Source: Pseudomonadales bacterium
GTDB lineage: Bacteria; Pseudomonadota; Gammaproteobacteria; Pseudomonadales; Azotimanducaceae
NCBI GenBank assembly: GCA_022827905.1
Contig: JAJEIQ010000064.1
Span: 1-64,000 of the forward strand
Direction: 5' to 3'
Length of the DNA: 64,000 nucleotides
Part shown: piece by piece, positions 1 to 7,800 of the stretch
How positions within the stretch are numbered: position 1 is the stretch's first letter
How the letters are laid out: the number at the start of each line of letters is the position of its first letter
The notes under the pieces: model-generated
Database searches by the model: none
Seen by the model: only the letters and a program-made list of their open reading frames with translations
What the model was told of the DNA's origin: nothing
Position numbers and translations under genes: made by a program

Positions 1-50
1 CAGGGAAGAAAGTCCATCAACTGAGCGAACAGGGTCTTGCCGGCGTACAT
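1..50 (-). CDS. IS4-family transposase, N-terminal fragment
   Basis: Only the first 16 codons are in the window. The reverse strand reads ATG at 50-48, and the peptide begins MYAGKTLFAQLMDFLP, which is the hallmark start of IS4-type transposases with a DUF4372 N-terminal domain. A GGAGG ribosome site (positions 61-65) lies 10 bases upstream of the ATG, so this looks like a genuine translation start rather than a remnant. The rest, including the DDE catalytic domain, is outside the window, so intactness is unknown. Confidence 0.75.
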   Translation of the reverse strand, partial: MYAGKTLFAQLMDFLP

Positions 51-192
51 CGTGCCTTGGCCTCCGGGAGTGAAATCCCGAAAGGGCACCAAACGGCGCC
101 GCCGCGTTCAAGTCAGCACCACCAAAATACGCGGAAAAACGCCCCTTATTCATGCAGTTATGTAAACTACGGGCTCAGTTAACCGGACACTA
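1..192 (-). mobile_element. End of an IS4-family insertion sequence (truncated by window edge)
   Basis: The minus strand begins a transposase frame at 50 that runs off the left edge. The untranslated stretch 51 to about 192 is therefore the IS leader. The terminal inverted repeat probably lies near 170-192, just before the receptor gene that starts at 200. The exact IS boundary cannot be fixed because the other end and any target-site duplication lie outside the window. Confidence 0.6.
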
Positions 193-199
193 GTGCGCC

Positions 200-3100
200 G
201 TGAACATTTCGAACACCCGATCCCGTTCCGTGCCTGGCGTCTTGTTCGCCGCCGCAGCCCTCGTCGTGGGCAGCGCCGCGCCTTGGCCAGCGGCGGCCGA
301 AGGCAGCGAGCCCATTGAGGAAATCGTCGTCACCGGCAGCCACCTGAAGCGGGAGGCGCGGGATTTCGCCTCCCCCCTGACGATCCTTGGGAAGGACCGT
401 CTCGACGCCGTGGGCGCCACCGACATCAAGGAGATCATCCGCACCCTAAGCTTCAACGCCGGCTCCCTCGGCGTCTCCGCCACCAACTGGGCGGGGGACG
501 ACAGTGCCACCGGCAACGCCAGCGTCAACCTGCGCAACCTGGGCAGCGGCGCCACCTTGGTGCTGATCAACGGCAAACGCACGGTCAACACCACCTACGA
601 CAACAGCGGCAGCGGCTACGTCGATGTGCAGGGGCTGATGCCCAACATCGCCTTGGAGCGGATCGAAGTGGTTAAGGACGGCGCATCGGCCCTGTACGGG
701 TCCGACGCGGTGGCCGGCGTGGTGAACTTCATCACCCGGCGCGGCTTTGACGGGGTGGAACTGCAAGTGGACTTCAGCAGCGATGACGAAACCCATGAAC
801 AGCAGGACCTGCTGCTTTCCGGGCTGGCCGGAACGGCGGGCGATTGGGGGGCCGTCAGCCTAGCGGCGAGCTACCTGGATCGCCGCGGCTTAAGCTTCGC
901 CGACCGCTTCGAGCGCTTTGGCCGCTCCGGCCTGTCGAGCTTCGGCCAGCCCGGCCGCTACGTCCCGCAAGTCCCTGCGGGCGGCGGCCAGCCGGTGGCC
1001 TCCAACTACTGGTGGCCCAACGGCGGTGCGGACCCGGCGGCCTTTTCCGGCAGCCTGCCGGACCCCGAGTGCGAGAAGGCGGCCGCAGACGACGGCCCCA
1101 TGGGTACCTTGGGGCTGCACCCGGACTTTCCGCACATCTGCGTTTACGACTATTCGAGCTTCTTTGCCCTCGTGCGTCCGGAGAAGCAGGTCAAGGTCCA
1201 CTCCGATGGCCAATTGACGCTGTCGCCCCGCGCCACGCTGTACGGGTCGTTCAGCTACTCCAAGCAAAAGTCCTCGCGCGGTAACTCCCTGTACCCGGAC
1301 GTGCGCTACGTGATCGTGCCGGAACACCACTTCGGGCTGCAGCTCGACGCCGCCCGGCGGGGCTTCGAGCCGGTGCCCTACCAGGCGATGCAGCGCATAC
1401 TCGGCGGCACCATCGAATCCTCGATGGAGGAGCGGCCCATCAGCACGGTCTCCAGAAGCCGCCGGGAGAACTGGCGGGCCTTGGCGGGCGTCGAGTCGAG
1501 CTTCACCTTCATCGGCCGCGACTGGACCTTGGATGCCAACCTGATCCACTCCCGCCACCAACTCGACTTGAATTGGCCCGTGGACACCCTCACCTCGCGC
1601 ATGGACCTCGCCTTTGCCGGCCTTGGGGGACCCAACTGCGACCCGGGCGCTGGCCAGCCGGGCTCGGGCAATCTGGGCACCGGCGACTGCTACTACTACA
1701 ACAGCTTTCAAACCAGCGTGTACGATCCAGTGACCGGCGCGCGCTGGAACGCCGCCGACACCAGCCCTTGGGCCGCCGACCCCAGCCTCACCGTGGCCGA
1801 AGCGGCCCGCAGGTACCAAAATCCCGCTGAGCTGCTCCGTTGGACCCAGGGGGCCTACGTCACCGATGCGCGAATCGAGCAGACCGTGTTCGACCTGCTG
1901 GCATCCGGCGACGTTGCGGACCTGCCCAGCGGCCCCGTCGGCCTGGCCGTCGGCTTCCAGCACCGGACGGACAAGGCCCGCGTGGACTACGACGACGAGG
2001 CCAACGCCTTCAACTACACCTTCCTGACCGGCGACCGGGATTGGCGCAACCGGCTGCGGACCTGGTCGGCGTTCGCCGAGGTGCTGGTGCCGCTGGCGAG
2101 TTGGGCGGAGCTGACCCTGGCCGGGCGCTACGAATCCTTCAAGGCACTGGACGCGGACTCCCTCGACCCCAAGGCGACGCTGCTGGTGCAGCCCGCCGAG
2201 TCGATATCCCTGCGCGCCTCCTGGGGCACCTCCTTCCGGGTCGGCTCCCTGCTGCAGACCGGCGGCAGCCGCACCATCTTCCAAAACTCCAGCGATCCGT
2301 TTTCCAACGCGCCGGCCTTGGCCTACCGGGCGTCCGCCGCCACCGGCAACCCGGCGCTCAAGCCGGAGCAGGCCGAGGCCTTCAACGCCGGGCTGTCGTG
2401 GAACCCGGCCAGCGCGTTGCGCGGGCTGTCCCTGGACTTGGACTACTACCGCTACGACTACTCCGACCTGGTGGCGCGGGAAGGCCACCAGGAACTCATC
2501 GACCGGGACAACGCCTCCCGCTGCCCAAACGGCGTGAACGGCGACCCCAATGCCGGCCCGCTGTGCGGCGCCTGGGACTTGGACGGCGACGGCACTGTGA
2601 CCGTGTACAGCATCGGCCCCGGCCTGCCGGACAAGGTGATTCGCCGGGCGGACGGCTACTTGGTGCGCACGGAGGCCTCCTATTTCAATGCGCCGAGCCT
2701 GGAGGCGTCCGGCATCGACGCCGCCCTCGCCTACCAATGGGACGGCGGCCGCGCCGGACGGTTCCGCGCGGCACTGAACCTGAGCCGCACCCTAGCCTAC
2801 GACATCATCCTGGCGGGCGGCGAACGGATCGACGGCGCCGGCAGCCGCAACGCGGGCAACGCCATCGGCCGCCCGATGCCGAAACTACGCGGCACGGCCA
2901 GCCTCGACTGGCAACGCGGACGCCACGCCGCCACCGTCCAAGTCCATTACATCGACAGCTACACCGATGACACCGCCCAGAGCGCCTTTCTGGCCGCCTA
3001 CATCGGCACGGCGGAAACCATCAAGAGCATGACCACCGCGGACCTCCAGTACCGCCTGGAACTGCCTGCCCTGATTCAAAGGCTAGCCACAAACCAGTTG

Positions 3101-3226
3101 ACGCTGGGCATCAAGAACTTGTTCAACAAATCGCCGCCCTTAGTGAACGTGGACGGTGCCTACGACTACTACACCCACGACCCCCGCGGGCGGATGCTCT
3201 ATCTGCGCTATCGGCTTTCGATCTAG
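200..3226 (+). CDS. TonB-dependent outer-membrane receptor
   Basis: A 1008-residue outer-membrane receptor for TonB/ExbBD-energised uptake. It has a signal peptide (about residues 1-33, ending AAA), a TonB-box-like segment EEIVVTG at about 40-46, a plug domain with the usual VLINGKR and VKDGASALYGSDAVAGVVNF signatures (about 115-180), then a long beta-barrel. It ends in YRLSI rather than the usual aromatic terminal residue. The start is GTG at 200; an in-frame TAG at 191-193 excludes anything earlier, and no Shine-Dalgarno sequence is visible. An IS element ends immediately upstream, so the native promoter may be gone. The next gene, a sodium symporter, starts 10 bases downstream, suggesting co-transcription and uptake of one solute. 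The substrate is unknown; a carbohydrate is likely given the uronate genes nearby. Confidence 0.9.
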   Translation: MNISNTRSRSVPGVLFAAAALVVGSAAPWPAAAEGSEPIEEIVVTGSHLKREARDFASPLTILGKDRLDAVGATDIKEIIRTLSFNAGSLGVSATNWAGDDSATGNASVNLRNLGSGATLVLINGKRTVNTTYDNSGSGYVDVQGLMPNIALERIEVVKDGASALYGSDAVAGVVNFITRRGFDGVELQVDFSSDDETHEQQDLLLSGLAGTAGDWGAVSLAASYLDRRGLSFADRFERFGRSGLSSFGQPGRYVPQVPAGGGQPVASNYWWPNGGADPAAFSGSLPDPECEKAAADDGPMGTLGLHPDFPHICVYDYSSFFALVRPEKQVKVHSDGQLTLSPRATLYGSFSYSKQKSSRGNSLYPDVRYVIVPEHHFGLQLDAARRGFEPVPYQAMQRILGGTIESSMEERPISTVSRSRRENWRALAGVESSFTFIGRDWTLDANLIHSRHQLDLNWPVDTLTSRMDLAFAGLGGPNCDPGAGQPGSGNLGTGDCYYYNSFQTSVYDPVTGARWNAADTSPWAADPSLTVAEAARRYQNPAELLRWTQGAYVTDARIEQTVFDLLASGDVADLPSGPVGLAVGFQHRTDKARVDYDDEANAFNYTFLTGDRDWRNRLRTWSAFAEVLVPLASWAELTLAGRYESFKALDADSLDPKATLLVQPAESISLRASWGTSFRVGSLLQTGGSRTIFQNSSDPFSNAPALAYRASAATGNPALKPEQAEAFNAGLSWNPASALRGLSLDLDYYRYDYSDLVAREGHQELIDRDNASRCPNGVNGDPNAGPLCGAWDLDGDGTVTVYSIGPGLPDKVIRRADGYLVRTEASYFNAPSLEASGIDAALAYQWDGGRAGRFRAALNLSRTLAYDIILAGGERIDGAGSRNAGNAIGRPMPKLRGTASLDWQRGRHAATVQVHYIDSYTDDTAQSAFLAAYIGTAETIKSMTTADLQYRLELPALIQRLATNQLTLGIKNLFNKSPPLVNVDGAYDYYTHDPRGRMLYLRYRLSI

Positions 3227-3235
3227 GCGGGCCTG

Positions 3236-4699
3236 ATGTCCACATCCGCCGTTGTGCTCACCACCCTGGTCGCCTACAAGCTGGTGCTGGTTGGCATCGG
3301 CTTGTGGGCCAGGTCGCGCAACCGCAACGAGGCGGACTTCTTCCTGGGCGGACGGGGCTTGGGGCCTTGGGTGGCGGCGCTGTCCTATGCGGCAAGCACT
3401 TCCTCGGCTTGGGTGATCCTCGGCTTCTCGGGGTTCGTCTATGCCGTCGGCTTGAGCGCCCTGTGGATGGTGCCCGGCATCTGGGCGGGCTACGCGGTTG
3501 TGTGGCTCTACTTCGGGCGGCGGCTGCGGGAGGAATCCCTTGCCCAGGATCAGCTCACCCTGACCGACTTCCTGCTGCAGGACGCCGCGCCCCGGCAGCG
3601 GCCACCGGTGGCGGCGCTGGCTGCGGCTTTGGTGATCGGCTGCTTCGTGTTCTACATCGCGGCGCAGTTCGATGCCGCCGGCCAGGCCCTGGCGGAGCAC
3701 TTCGCGCTGTCCTTGGCGGAGGCGGTGGTGCTGGGCGCCTTGATCGTGGCGGTCTATTCGATGCTCGGCGGCTATTGGGCCGTCTCCGTCACCGACACCT
3801 TGCAAGCCGTCATCATGATGCTGGTCGCCATCGGCGTTCCCCTGGCGGCGCTTGCCGCCGCTGGCGGCCCCGCGGCGGTGTGGAGCGCGTTGGCCGAACA
3901 GATGCCGACGGCCTACCTGCAAGTCACCGGCGGCCACTCACCCCTGGTCTTCACCGGCTTTGTCATCGGCGTGGTGGGCATGTCGCTCGGCGCCCTCGGC
4001 CAACCGCATCTGCTCAGCCGCCTGATGGCCATACGGGGCGAGCGGGAACGGCTGCGCGGGTTCGCCATCGTCATCGGCTGGGGGGTGGTGGTGTTTCTCG
4101 GCATGATCGTCCTCGGGCTCTCCGGGCGGGCGCTGCTGCCGGATCTTGCCAGCGGCGAGACGCTGTTCTACCGCGCCGCCACCGACTACCTGCCCGCCGT
4201 GCTGGCCGGGGTCGTGGTTGCCGCCACCCTGTCGGCGGTGATGTCCACGGTGGATTCCATTCTGCTGGCCACATCCGGCGCGGTGGCCCACGACCTCGGC
4301 GTCAACCGGCGCTATCCGCAACGTCAACTGCTGATCTCCCGCGCCGTCACCTTCGCCGTCGCGGTGCTGGCGGTGGCGCTCACGCTGTCGCTGCCTGACA
4401 CCATATTCAACCGGGTGCTGTTTGCCTGGTCGGCGCTCGGCGCCGCTTTCGGCCCCATCGTGGTCTGGCGGGTGATGGGCCGCTTGGTGCCGGCCCGGGC
4501 GGCGCTGGCCTGCATGCTGGCGGGGTTTGGAACCACGGTGCTGTTCTACGCCTTGGGCGCGGCGCCGGCCACCGAACACCTGCTGTCGCAAGCCGCGCAC
4601 CTGCCCGGCGACCCCTTCGAGCGCGCCGTGCCTTGGCTGCCGGGCCTGTTAATCTTGTTTTTTTGGGCGGGGAGGAACCATGAAGAAACCGCGAAGTAA
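3236..4699 (+). CDS. Sodium:solute symporter (SSS family)
   Basis: A 487-residue inner-membrane protein with roughly 13 hydrophobic segments. The N-terminal motif ADFFLGGRGLGPW followed by ALSYAASTSSAWVILGFSG is typical of SSS/PutP-type Na+ symporters, and MSTVDSILLATSG near residue 340 matches the conserved TM8 region. The gene starts 10 bases after the TonB receptor and its 3' end overlaps the next frame by 20 bases, so the three genes are probably one transcript. Members of this family carry proline, pantothenate, sugars or sialic acid; PutP is the nearest recognisable type by motif, but I cannot assign the substrate. The pairing with an outer-membrane receptor suggests a two-membrane uptake route. 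Confidence 0.88.
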   Translation: MSTSAVVLTTLVAYKLVLVGIGLWARSRNRNEADFFLGGRGLGPWVAALSYAASTSSAWVILGFSGFVYAVGLSALWMVPGIWAGYAVVWLYFGRRLREESLAQDQLTLTDFLLQDAAPRQRPPVAALAAALVIGCFVFYIAAQFDAAGQALAEHFALSLAEAVVLGALIVAVYSMLGGYWAVSVTDTLQAVIMMLVAIGVPLAALAAAGGPAAVWSALAEQMPTAYLQVTGGHSPLVFTGFVIGVVGMSLGALGQPHLLSRLMAIRGERERLRGFAIVIGWGVVVFLGMIVLGLSGRALLPDLASGETLFYRAATDYLPAVLAGVVVAATLSAVMSTVDSILLATSGAVAHDLGVNRRYPQRQLLISRAVTFAVAVLAVALTLSLPDTIFNRVLFAWSALGAAFGPIVVWRVMGRLVPARAALACMLAGFGTTVLFYALGAAPATEHLLSQAAHLPGDPFERAVPWLPGLLILFFWAGRNHEETAK

Positions 4700-5222
4700 A
4701 CGCTTGCCATCCTTGGGGCAGGCCGGACGTTGGCTGCTGGCCGCGGCGCTGTCGGCCTGCTGCCCGGCCTTGGCGCAGGAGGGCCTGCTGCTGAACGCTG
4801 AAAACCTTGAGGAGCAGGCCGTAAGCGTGCCCGGCGACCTGCCGGCGAACGCGATCCTGCTGGTCGGCTTCAGCCGCGACGCCAACGCCGAGGTTCGATC
4901 TTGGTGGGAGGCGCTGCAGGCGGCTCGGGCGGAGCGGGGAATCACGCCGTACAACGTCTCGGTCATCGACGGGGCGCCGGGCTTCGCCCAGGACATGATT
5001 CGCCGTGCGATGCGCGAGCGCGCCCCCGCTTCGCGCCGGGACTACATCCTGCTGGTGACCGAAGGGGCGGACGCTTGGCGCTCCTTCATCGGCGCCGAGG
5101 ACGACGCTGCCGCCCACGTGCTGCGCCTCGAAGGCGGCGGCATCTGCCTGCAGCGCACCGGCCCCCTAACCGACGACGCCCTGCTGGCCATCGTCGCGGG
5201 TGACTGCGAAAACGCCCCTTAA
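4680..5222 (+). CDS. Exported protein of unknown function
   Basis: This 180-residue protein has a basic N-terminus followed by a hydrophobic stretch ending near ALAQE at about residue 33, consistent with a signal peptide. The mature part alternates beta-strand-like (ILLVGFS, YILLVTEG) and helical segments, hinting at a small thioredoxin-like or alpha/beta fold, but I do not recognise the family. The start codon lies inside the end of the symporter gene (20-base overlap), with a GGGAGGAACC ribosome site just before it. It is therefore translationally coupled to the transporter and may be an accessory protein. It ends about 10 bases from the convergent monooxygenase gene. Confidence 0.7.
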   Translation: MKKPRSKRLPSLGQAGRWLLAAALSACCPALAQEGLLLNAENLEEQAVSVPGDLPANAILLVGFSRDANAEVRSWWEALQAARAERGITPYNVSVIDGAPGFAQDMIRRAMRERAPASRRDYILLVTEGADAWRSFIGAEDDAAAHVLRLEGGGICLQRTGPLTDDALLAIVAGDCENAP

Positions 5223-5231
5223 GTGGGCGGG

Positions 5232-5516
5232 TCAGCCCACCACTTTGAGCCGTTGAATCTCCGGCGGGCCGGACATCAGGCCCTTGAAGCTGGCGCCGGA
5301 GGCCTTGAAGTGCTCCGATTGGCCGTGGGCGGCAAGCGCCTCCTCGTCGTCGTAGAGCTCGAGCACGATGTAGTCGCCAGCGTCGTTTTGGCACAGCGTG
5401 TAGAGGTGGTTGCCCTCCTCCTTGGCGCGCACTTGACTGGCAAGCGCCAGCATGGCCTTCTCCAATTGTTCGCCCTTGCCTTCGGTGACGTTGAGTTTAG
5501 CGATTACGGCAATCAT
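5232..5516 (-). CDS. ABM-domain monooxygenase family protein
   Basis: A 94-residue single-domain protein with the antibiotic-biosynthesis-monooxygenase (dimeric alpha/beta barrel) pattern: IAVIAKLNVTEGKGEQLEKAM at the start, YTLCQNDAGDYIVLELYDDEEAL in the middle and HGQSEHFKA near residue 65. Family members such as YgiN act on quinones or haem, or are of unknown function. The size is normal. It lies alone on the minus strand, convergent with the exported protein gene and divergent from the Nudix gene. No cofactor site can be deduced. Confidence 0.85.
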   Translation of the reverse strand: MIAVIAKLNVTEGKGEQLEKAMLALASQVRAKEEGNHLYTLCQNDAGDYIVLELYDDEEALAAHGQSEHFKASGASFKGLMSGPPEIQRLKVVG

Positions 5517-5569
5517 GGCTTACTCCTAGGTGGTTTGGGTTTTGACGAAGCGCGCAGAATAGCAACACC

Positions 5570-6148
5570 ATGCACCGAAACAAACTGATCGGCGATCTTG
5601 AAGCCTACCGGGCGCGGCATCCCGGCGAAGCGGCGACCGCCGACCGGTTCCTCGATTTCGTCCGCAGCCATAAACGCTGCTTCCATCGGGATTGCCTGCC
5701 GGGGCACGTCACGGCCAGCGCTTGGCTGATCGATCCCGGCGGCGGCCGCGTGCTGCTCACCCACCACCGCAAGCTGAACCGCTGGCTGCAGCCGGGCGGC
5801 CACTGCGACGGCGACTCGGACACCTTGCGCACGGCGCTGCGCGAGGCGGCGGAGGAATCCGGCCTTGCGGTCGAGACCTGCTCGGCCGCGCCCTTGGACA
5901 TCGACATCCACGCTATTCCCGCTCGCAAAGCGAGGCCACCCCGCAAGGCGGGACCGCCCCGCGCCGCCGAGCCGGCCCACTTCCACTTCGACGTGCGCTA
6001 CGCCCTGCGGGCCCAAAGCGACGACTTCACTGTGGGCGAGGAATCCCACGCCCTGGCTTGGGTGGGCTTTGCGGAATTGGCCGACTTCACCCGCGAAGCC
6101 TCCATCGCCAGGATGCTCGCCAAGTGGCGGCTGATCAGAGCGACGTGA
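5570..6148 (+). CDS. Nudix hydrolase
   Basis: A 192-residue Nudix-superfamily protein that would hydrolyse a nucleoside diphosphate linked to another moiety. The Nudix box is at about residues 80-103 (GGHCDGDSD, then REAAEESGL); the glutamate pair EE that binds magnesium is present, while the usual first-half glutamate is replaced by aspartate. Just after it, at about residues 117-131, lies a proline/arginine/lysine-rich insertion made of two tandem hexapeptides (RKARPP, RKAGPP). It is encoded by two DNA hairpins and looks like an in-frame mobile repeat. The 3' end overlaps the convergent MAPEG gene by 14 bases. The substrate is unknown. Confidence 0.88.
   Translation: MHRNKLIGDLEAYRARHPGEAATADRFLDFVRSHKRCFHRDCLPGHVTASAWLIDPGGGRVLLTHHRKLNRWLQPGGHCDGDSDTLRTALREAAEESGLAVETCSAAPLDIDIHAIPARKARPPRKAGPPRAAEPAHFHFDVRYALRAQSDDFTVGEESHALAWVGFAELADFTREASIARMLAKWRLIRAT
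5922..5957 (+). repeat. Tandem 18-bp hairpin repeat inside the Nudix gene
   Basis: Two adjacent 18-base units each begin with a perfect 5-bp stem and 3-base loop: CTCGC-AAA-GCGAG (5922-5934) and CCCGC-AAG-GCGGG (5940-5952). The unit length is a multiple of three, so the frame is kept and a basic, proline-rich hexapeptide is added twice. The stems differ but keep pairing, which points to selection or copying as a hairpin rather than chance. Confidence 0.7.
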
Positions 6149-6530
6149 TGCCCTGCCAGATCGCGGTGGCGCCCAACACCACGGTCAGCAGCATGCTGCC
6201 GCCCGCGCCGACCACGCGCAGGGGATGCCCCATGTTGTCGTAGTGGAGCCCTAGAGGGTGGGCGATGCGGGACAGCACCAGCAAGGCGCCGACAATGTGC
6301 AGAAACACGCCGTGGCCGCCATTCAGTTCGACGATGGCCATCAGCACCAGCGCCATGGGCACGTGCTCGGTGAAGTTGCCGTAGCGGCGCCCCGCTTCGG
6401 CAAGTTCCTTGCTGTCGCCAAAGCCGATCGAAATCTGGGTCTTGCCGCGCATCGCGCCGATGCCCCAACCCAGCCAAACCATGATGGCCACCATGAGGGC
6501 CGCGTAGAGCGCCGTAATGGGTAGCAGCAT
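6135..6530 (-). CDS. MAPEG-family membrane protein
   Basis: A 131-residue integral membrane protein with four predicted helices. It matches the MAPEG family (membrane-associated proteins in eicosanoid and glutathione metabolism), notably the segment AGRRYGNFTEHVPMALVLMAI near residue 46 and RIAHPLGLHY near 90. Bacterial members resemble YecN and may be glutathione-dependent transferases or peroxidases, but the true substrate is unknown. It overlaps the 3' end of the Nudix gene by 14 bases and is divergent from uxuA. Confidence 0.85.
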   Translation of the reverse strand: MLLPITALYAALMVAIMVWLGWGIGAMRGKTQISIGFGDSKELAEAGRRYGNFTEHVPMALVLMAIVELNGGHGVFLHIVGALLVLSRIAHPLGLHYDNMGHPLRVVGAGGSMLLTVVLGATAIWQGITSL

Positions 6531-6604
6531 GAGGGGACTCCTTATCGTTGATGAATTGGCCTGACCATTTTACCATTGCTCGTACAACTCCCCTTAGGGC
6601 AACC

Positions 6605-7786
6605 ATGCAGGAAACTTGGCGTTGGTTCGGGCCGGACGATACGGTGTCCTTGGCGCAGATTCGCCAAGCGGGCGCTCGCGGCGTCGTCACGGCGCTCGAC
6701 CACATACCCACTGGCGAAGTCTGGCCGGTGGCCGATATCGATGCGCGCCGGCAACTCATCGCTGACCATGGCCTGGTCTGGGCGGTGGTCGAAAGCGTGC
6801 CCGTGCACAACGACATCAAGCTGCGCGCCGGCAACTACGAGCGCCTGATCGACAACTATCGCCAGACGCTTCGCAACCTAGGGCAACTGGGCATCAACCG
6901 GGTGTGCTACAACTTCATGCCCGTGGTCGACTGGACGCGCACCAACCTCGACTACGAACTACCGAACAAGTCAGGCGCCTTGCGCTTCGAAATGACGGAC
7001 TTTGTGGCTTACGACGTGCACATGCTCAAGCGGGACGGCGCCCGGGATTGCTATGGCCACGACTTGCTCGACAAGGCCGCGCAGAGATTCGCGGCCTTGA
7101 CCGGCGCCGAGCGGGAAGCGCTGGAGCAAAACATCATAGCCGGCCTGCCCGGGGGCGAAGGCTCCTACGACCGTGCCGGAATCCGCGCCGAGATCGCGCG
7201 ATTCAATGAGTGCGGGACGGAACGGTACCGGGCCAACCTCTTCGCCTTTCTGGAGGACGTTATTCCGGTGGCAGAGGAAGCCGGCGTCGTGCTGTGCGTA
7301 CACCCCGATGATCCGCCGTTTTCACTGTTCGGTTTGCCTAGGGTGGTGTCCACGGCCGATGATGCGCGGGCGCTGCTCGCCGCCGTGCCGAGCCCCAGCA
7401 ATGCCCTGACCCTGTGTGCCGGCTCCTACGGCGCCCGCTCGGACAACGACCTGACGGCCATGGTGCGGGAGTTCGGTGAGCGCATCGAGTTCGTGCATCT
7501 GCGCAACGTCTGCCGCGAGTCCGATGGCTCCTTCTATGAATCCGAGCATCTCGATGGCGACATCGACATGATTGGGCTGGTCAACGCCCTTTTGGACCAA
7601 GAAGGCGAACGCCGATCGCACGCCCGCCGATTCCCGGACATCGCCATGCGCCCGGATCACGGCCATGCCATGGGCGAGGAGCGCGATGACCCCAAGGTGC
7701 GGCCGGGCTATTCCTATGCCGGACGCATGAAGGGCCTGGCAGAGCTTCGCGGGGTGATCTACGCCCTGCGCAAAGTCCGCGAGTAG
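6605..7786 (+). CDS. uxuA: Mannonate dehydratase
   Basis: Converts D-mannonate to 2-keto-3-deoxy-D-gluconate (KDG) in the glucuronate pathway. From the ATG at 6605 the protein is 393 residues, nearly the same as E. coli UxuA (394), and begins MQETWRWFGPDD with GVVTALDHIPTGEVW at about 28-42, both highly typical of UxuA. The open frame extends upstream to a TTG at 6548, but that N-terminus (MMNWPDHF) has no counterpart in the family, so the internal ATG is preferred. uxaC follows after 14 bases and uxuB after that, giving the three-step route from glucuronate to KDG in one operon. KDG kinase and aldolase are not in this window. Confidence 0.93.
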   Translation: MQETWRWFGPDDTVSLAQIRQAGARGVVTALDHIPTGEVWPVADIDARRQLIADHGLVWAVVESVPVHNDIKLRAGNYERLIDNYRQTLRNLGQLGINRVCYNFMPVVDWTRTNLDYELPNKSGALRFEMTDFVAYDVHMLKRDGARDCYGHDLLDKAAQRFAALTGAEREALEQNIIAGLPGGEGSYDRAGIRAEIARFNECGTERYRANLFAFLEDVIPVAEEAGVVLCVHPDDPPFSLFGLPRVVSTADDARALLAAVPSPSNALTLCAGSYGARSDNDLTAMVREFGERIEFVHLRNVCRESDGSFYESEHLDGDIDMIGLVNALLDQEGERRSHARRFPDIAMRPDHGHAMGEERDDPKVRPGYSYAGRMKGLAELRGVIYALRKVRE

Positions 7787-7800
7787 CGACGGACAACGCC

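Noticed and set aside
890-2737. Long minus-strand open frame of 615 codons under the first TonB receptor gene
   Set aside because: It is the antisense shadow of a GC-rich gene: low complexity (Val/Gly/Arg/Gln), no domain motifs, and the plus-strand receptor is clear.
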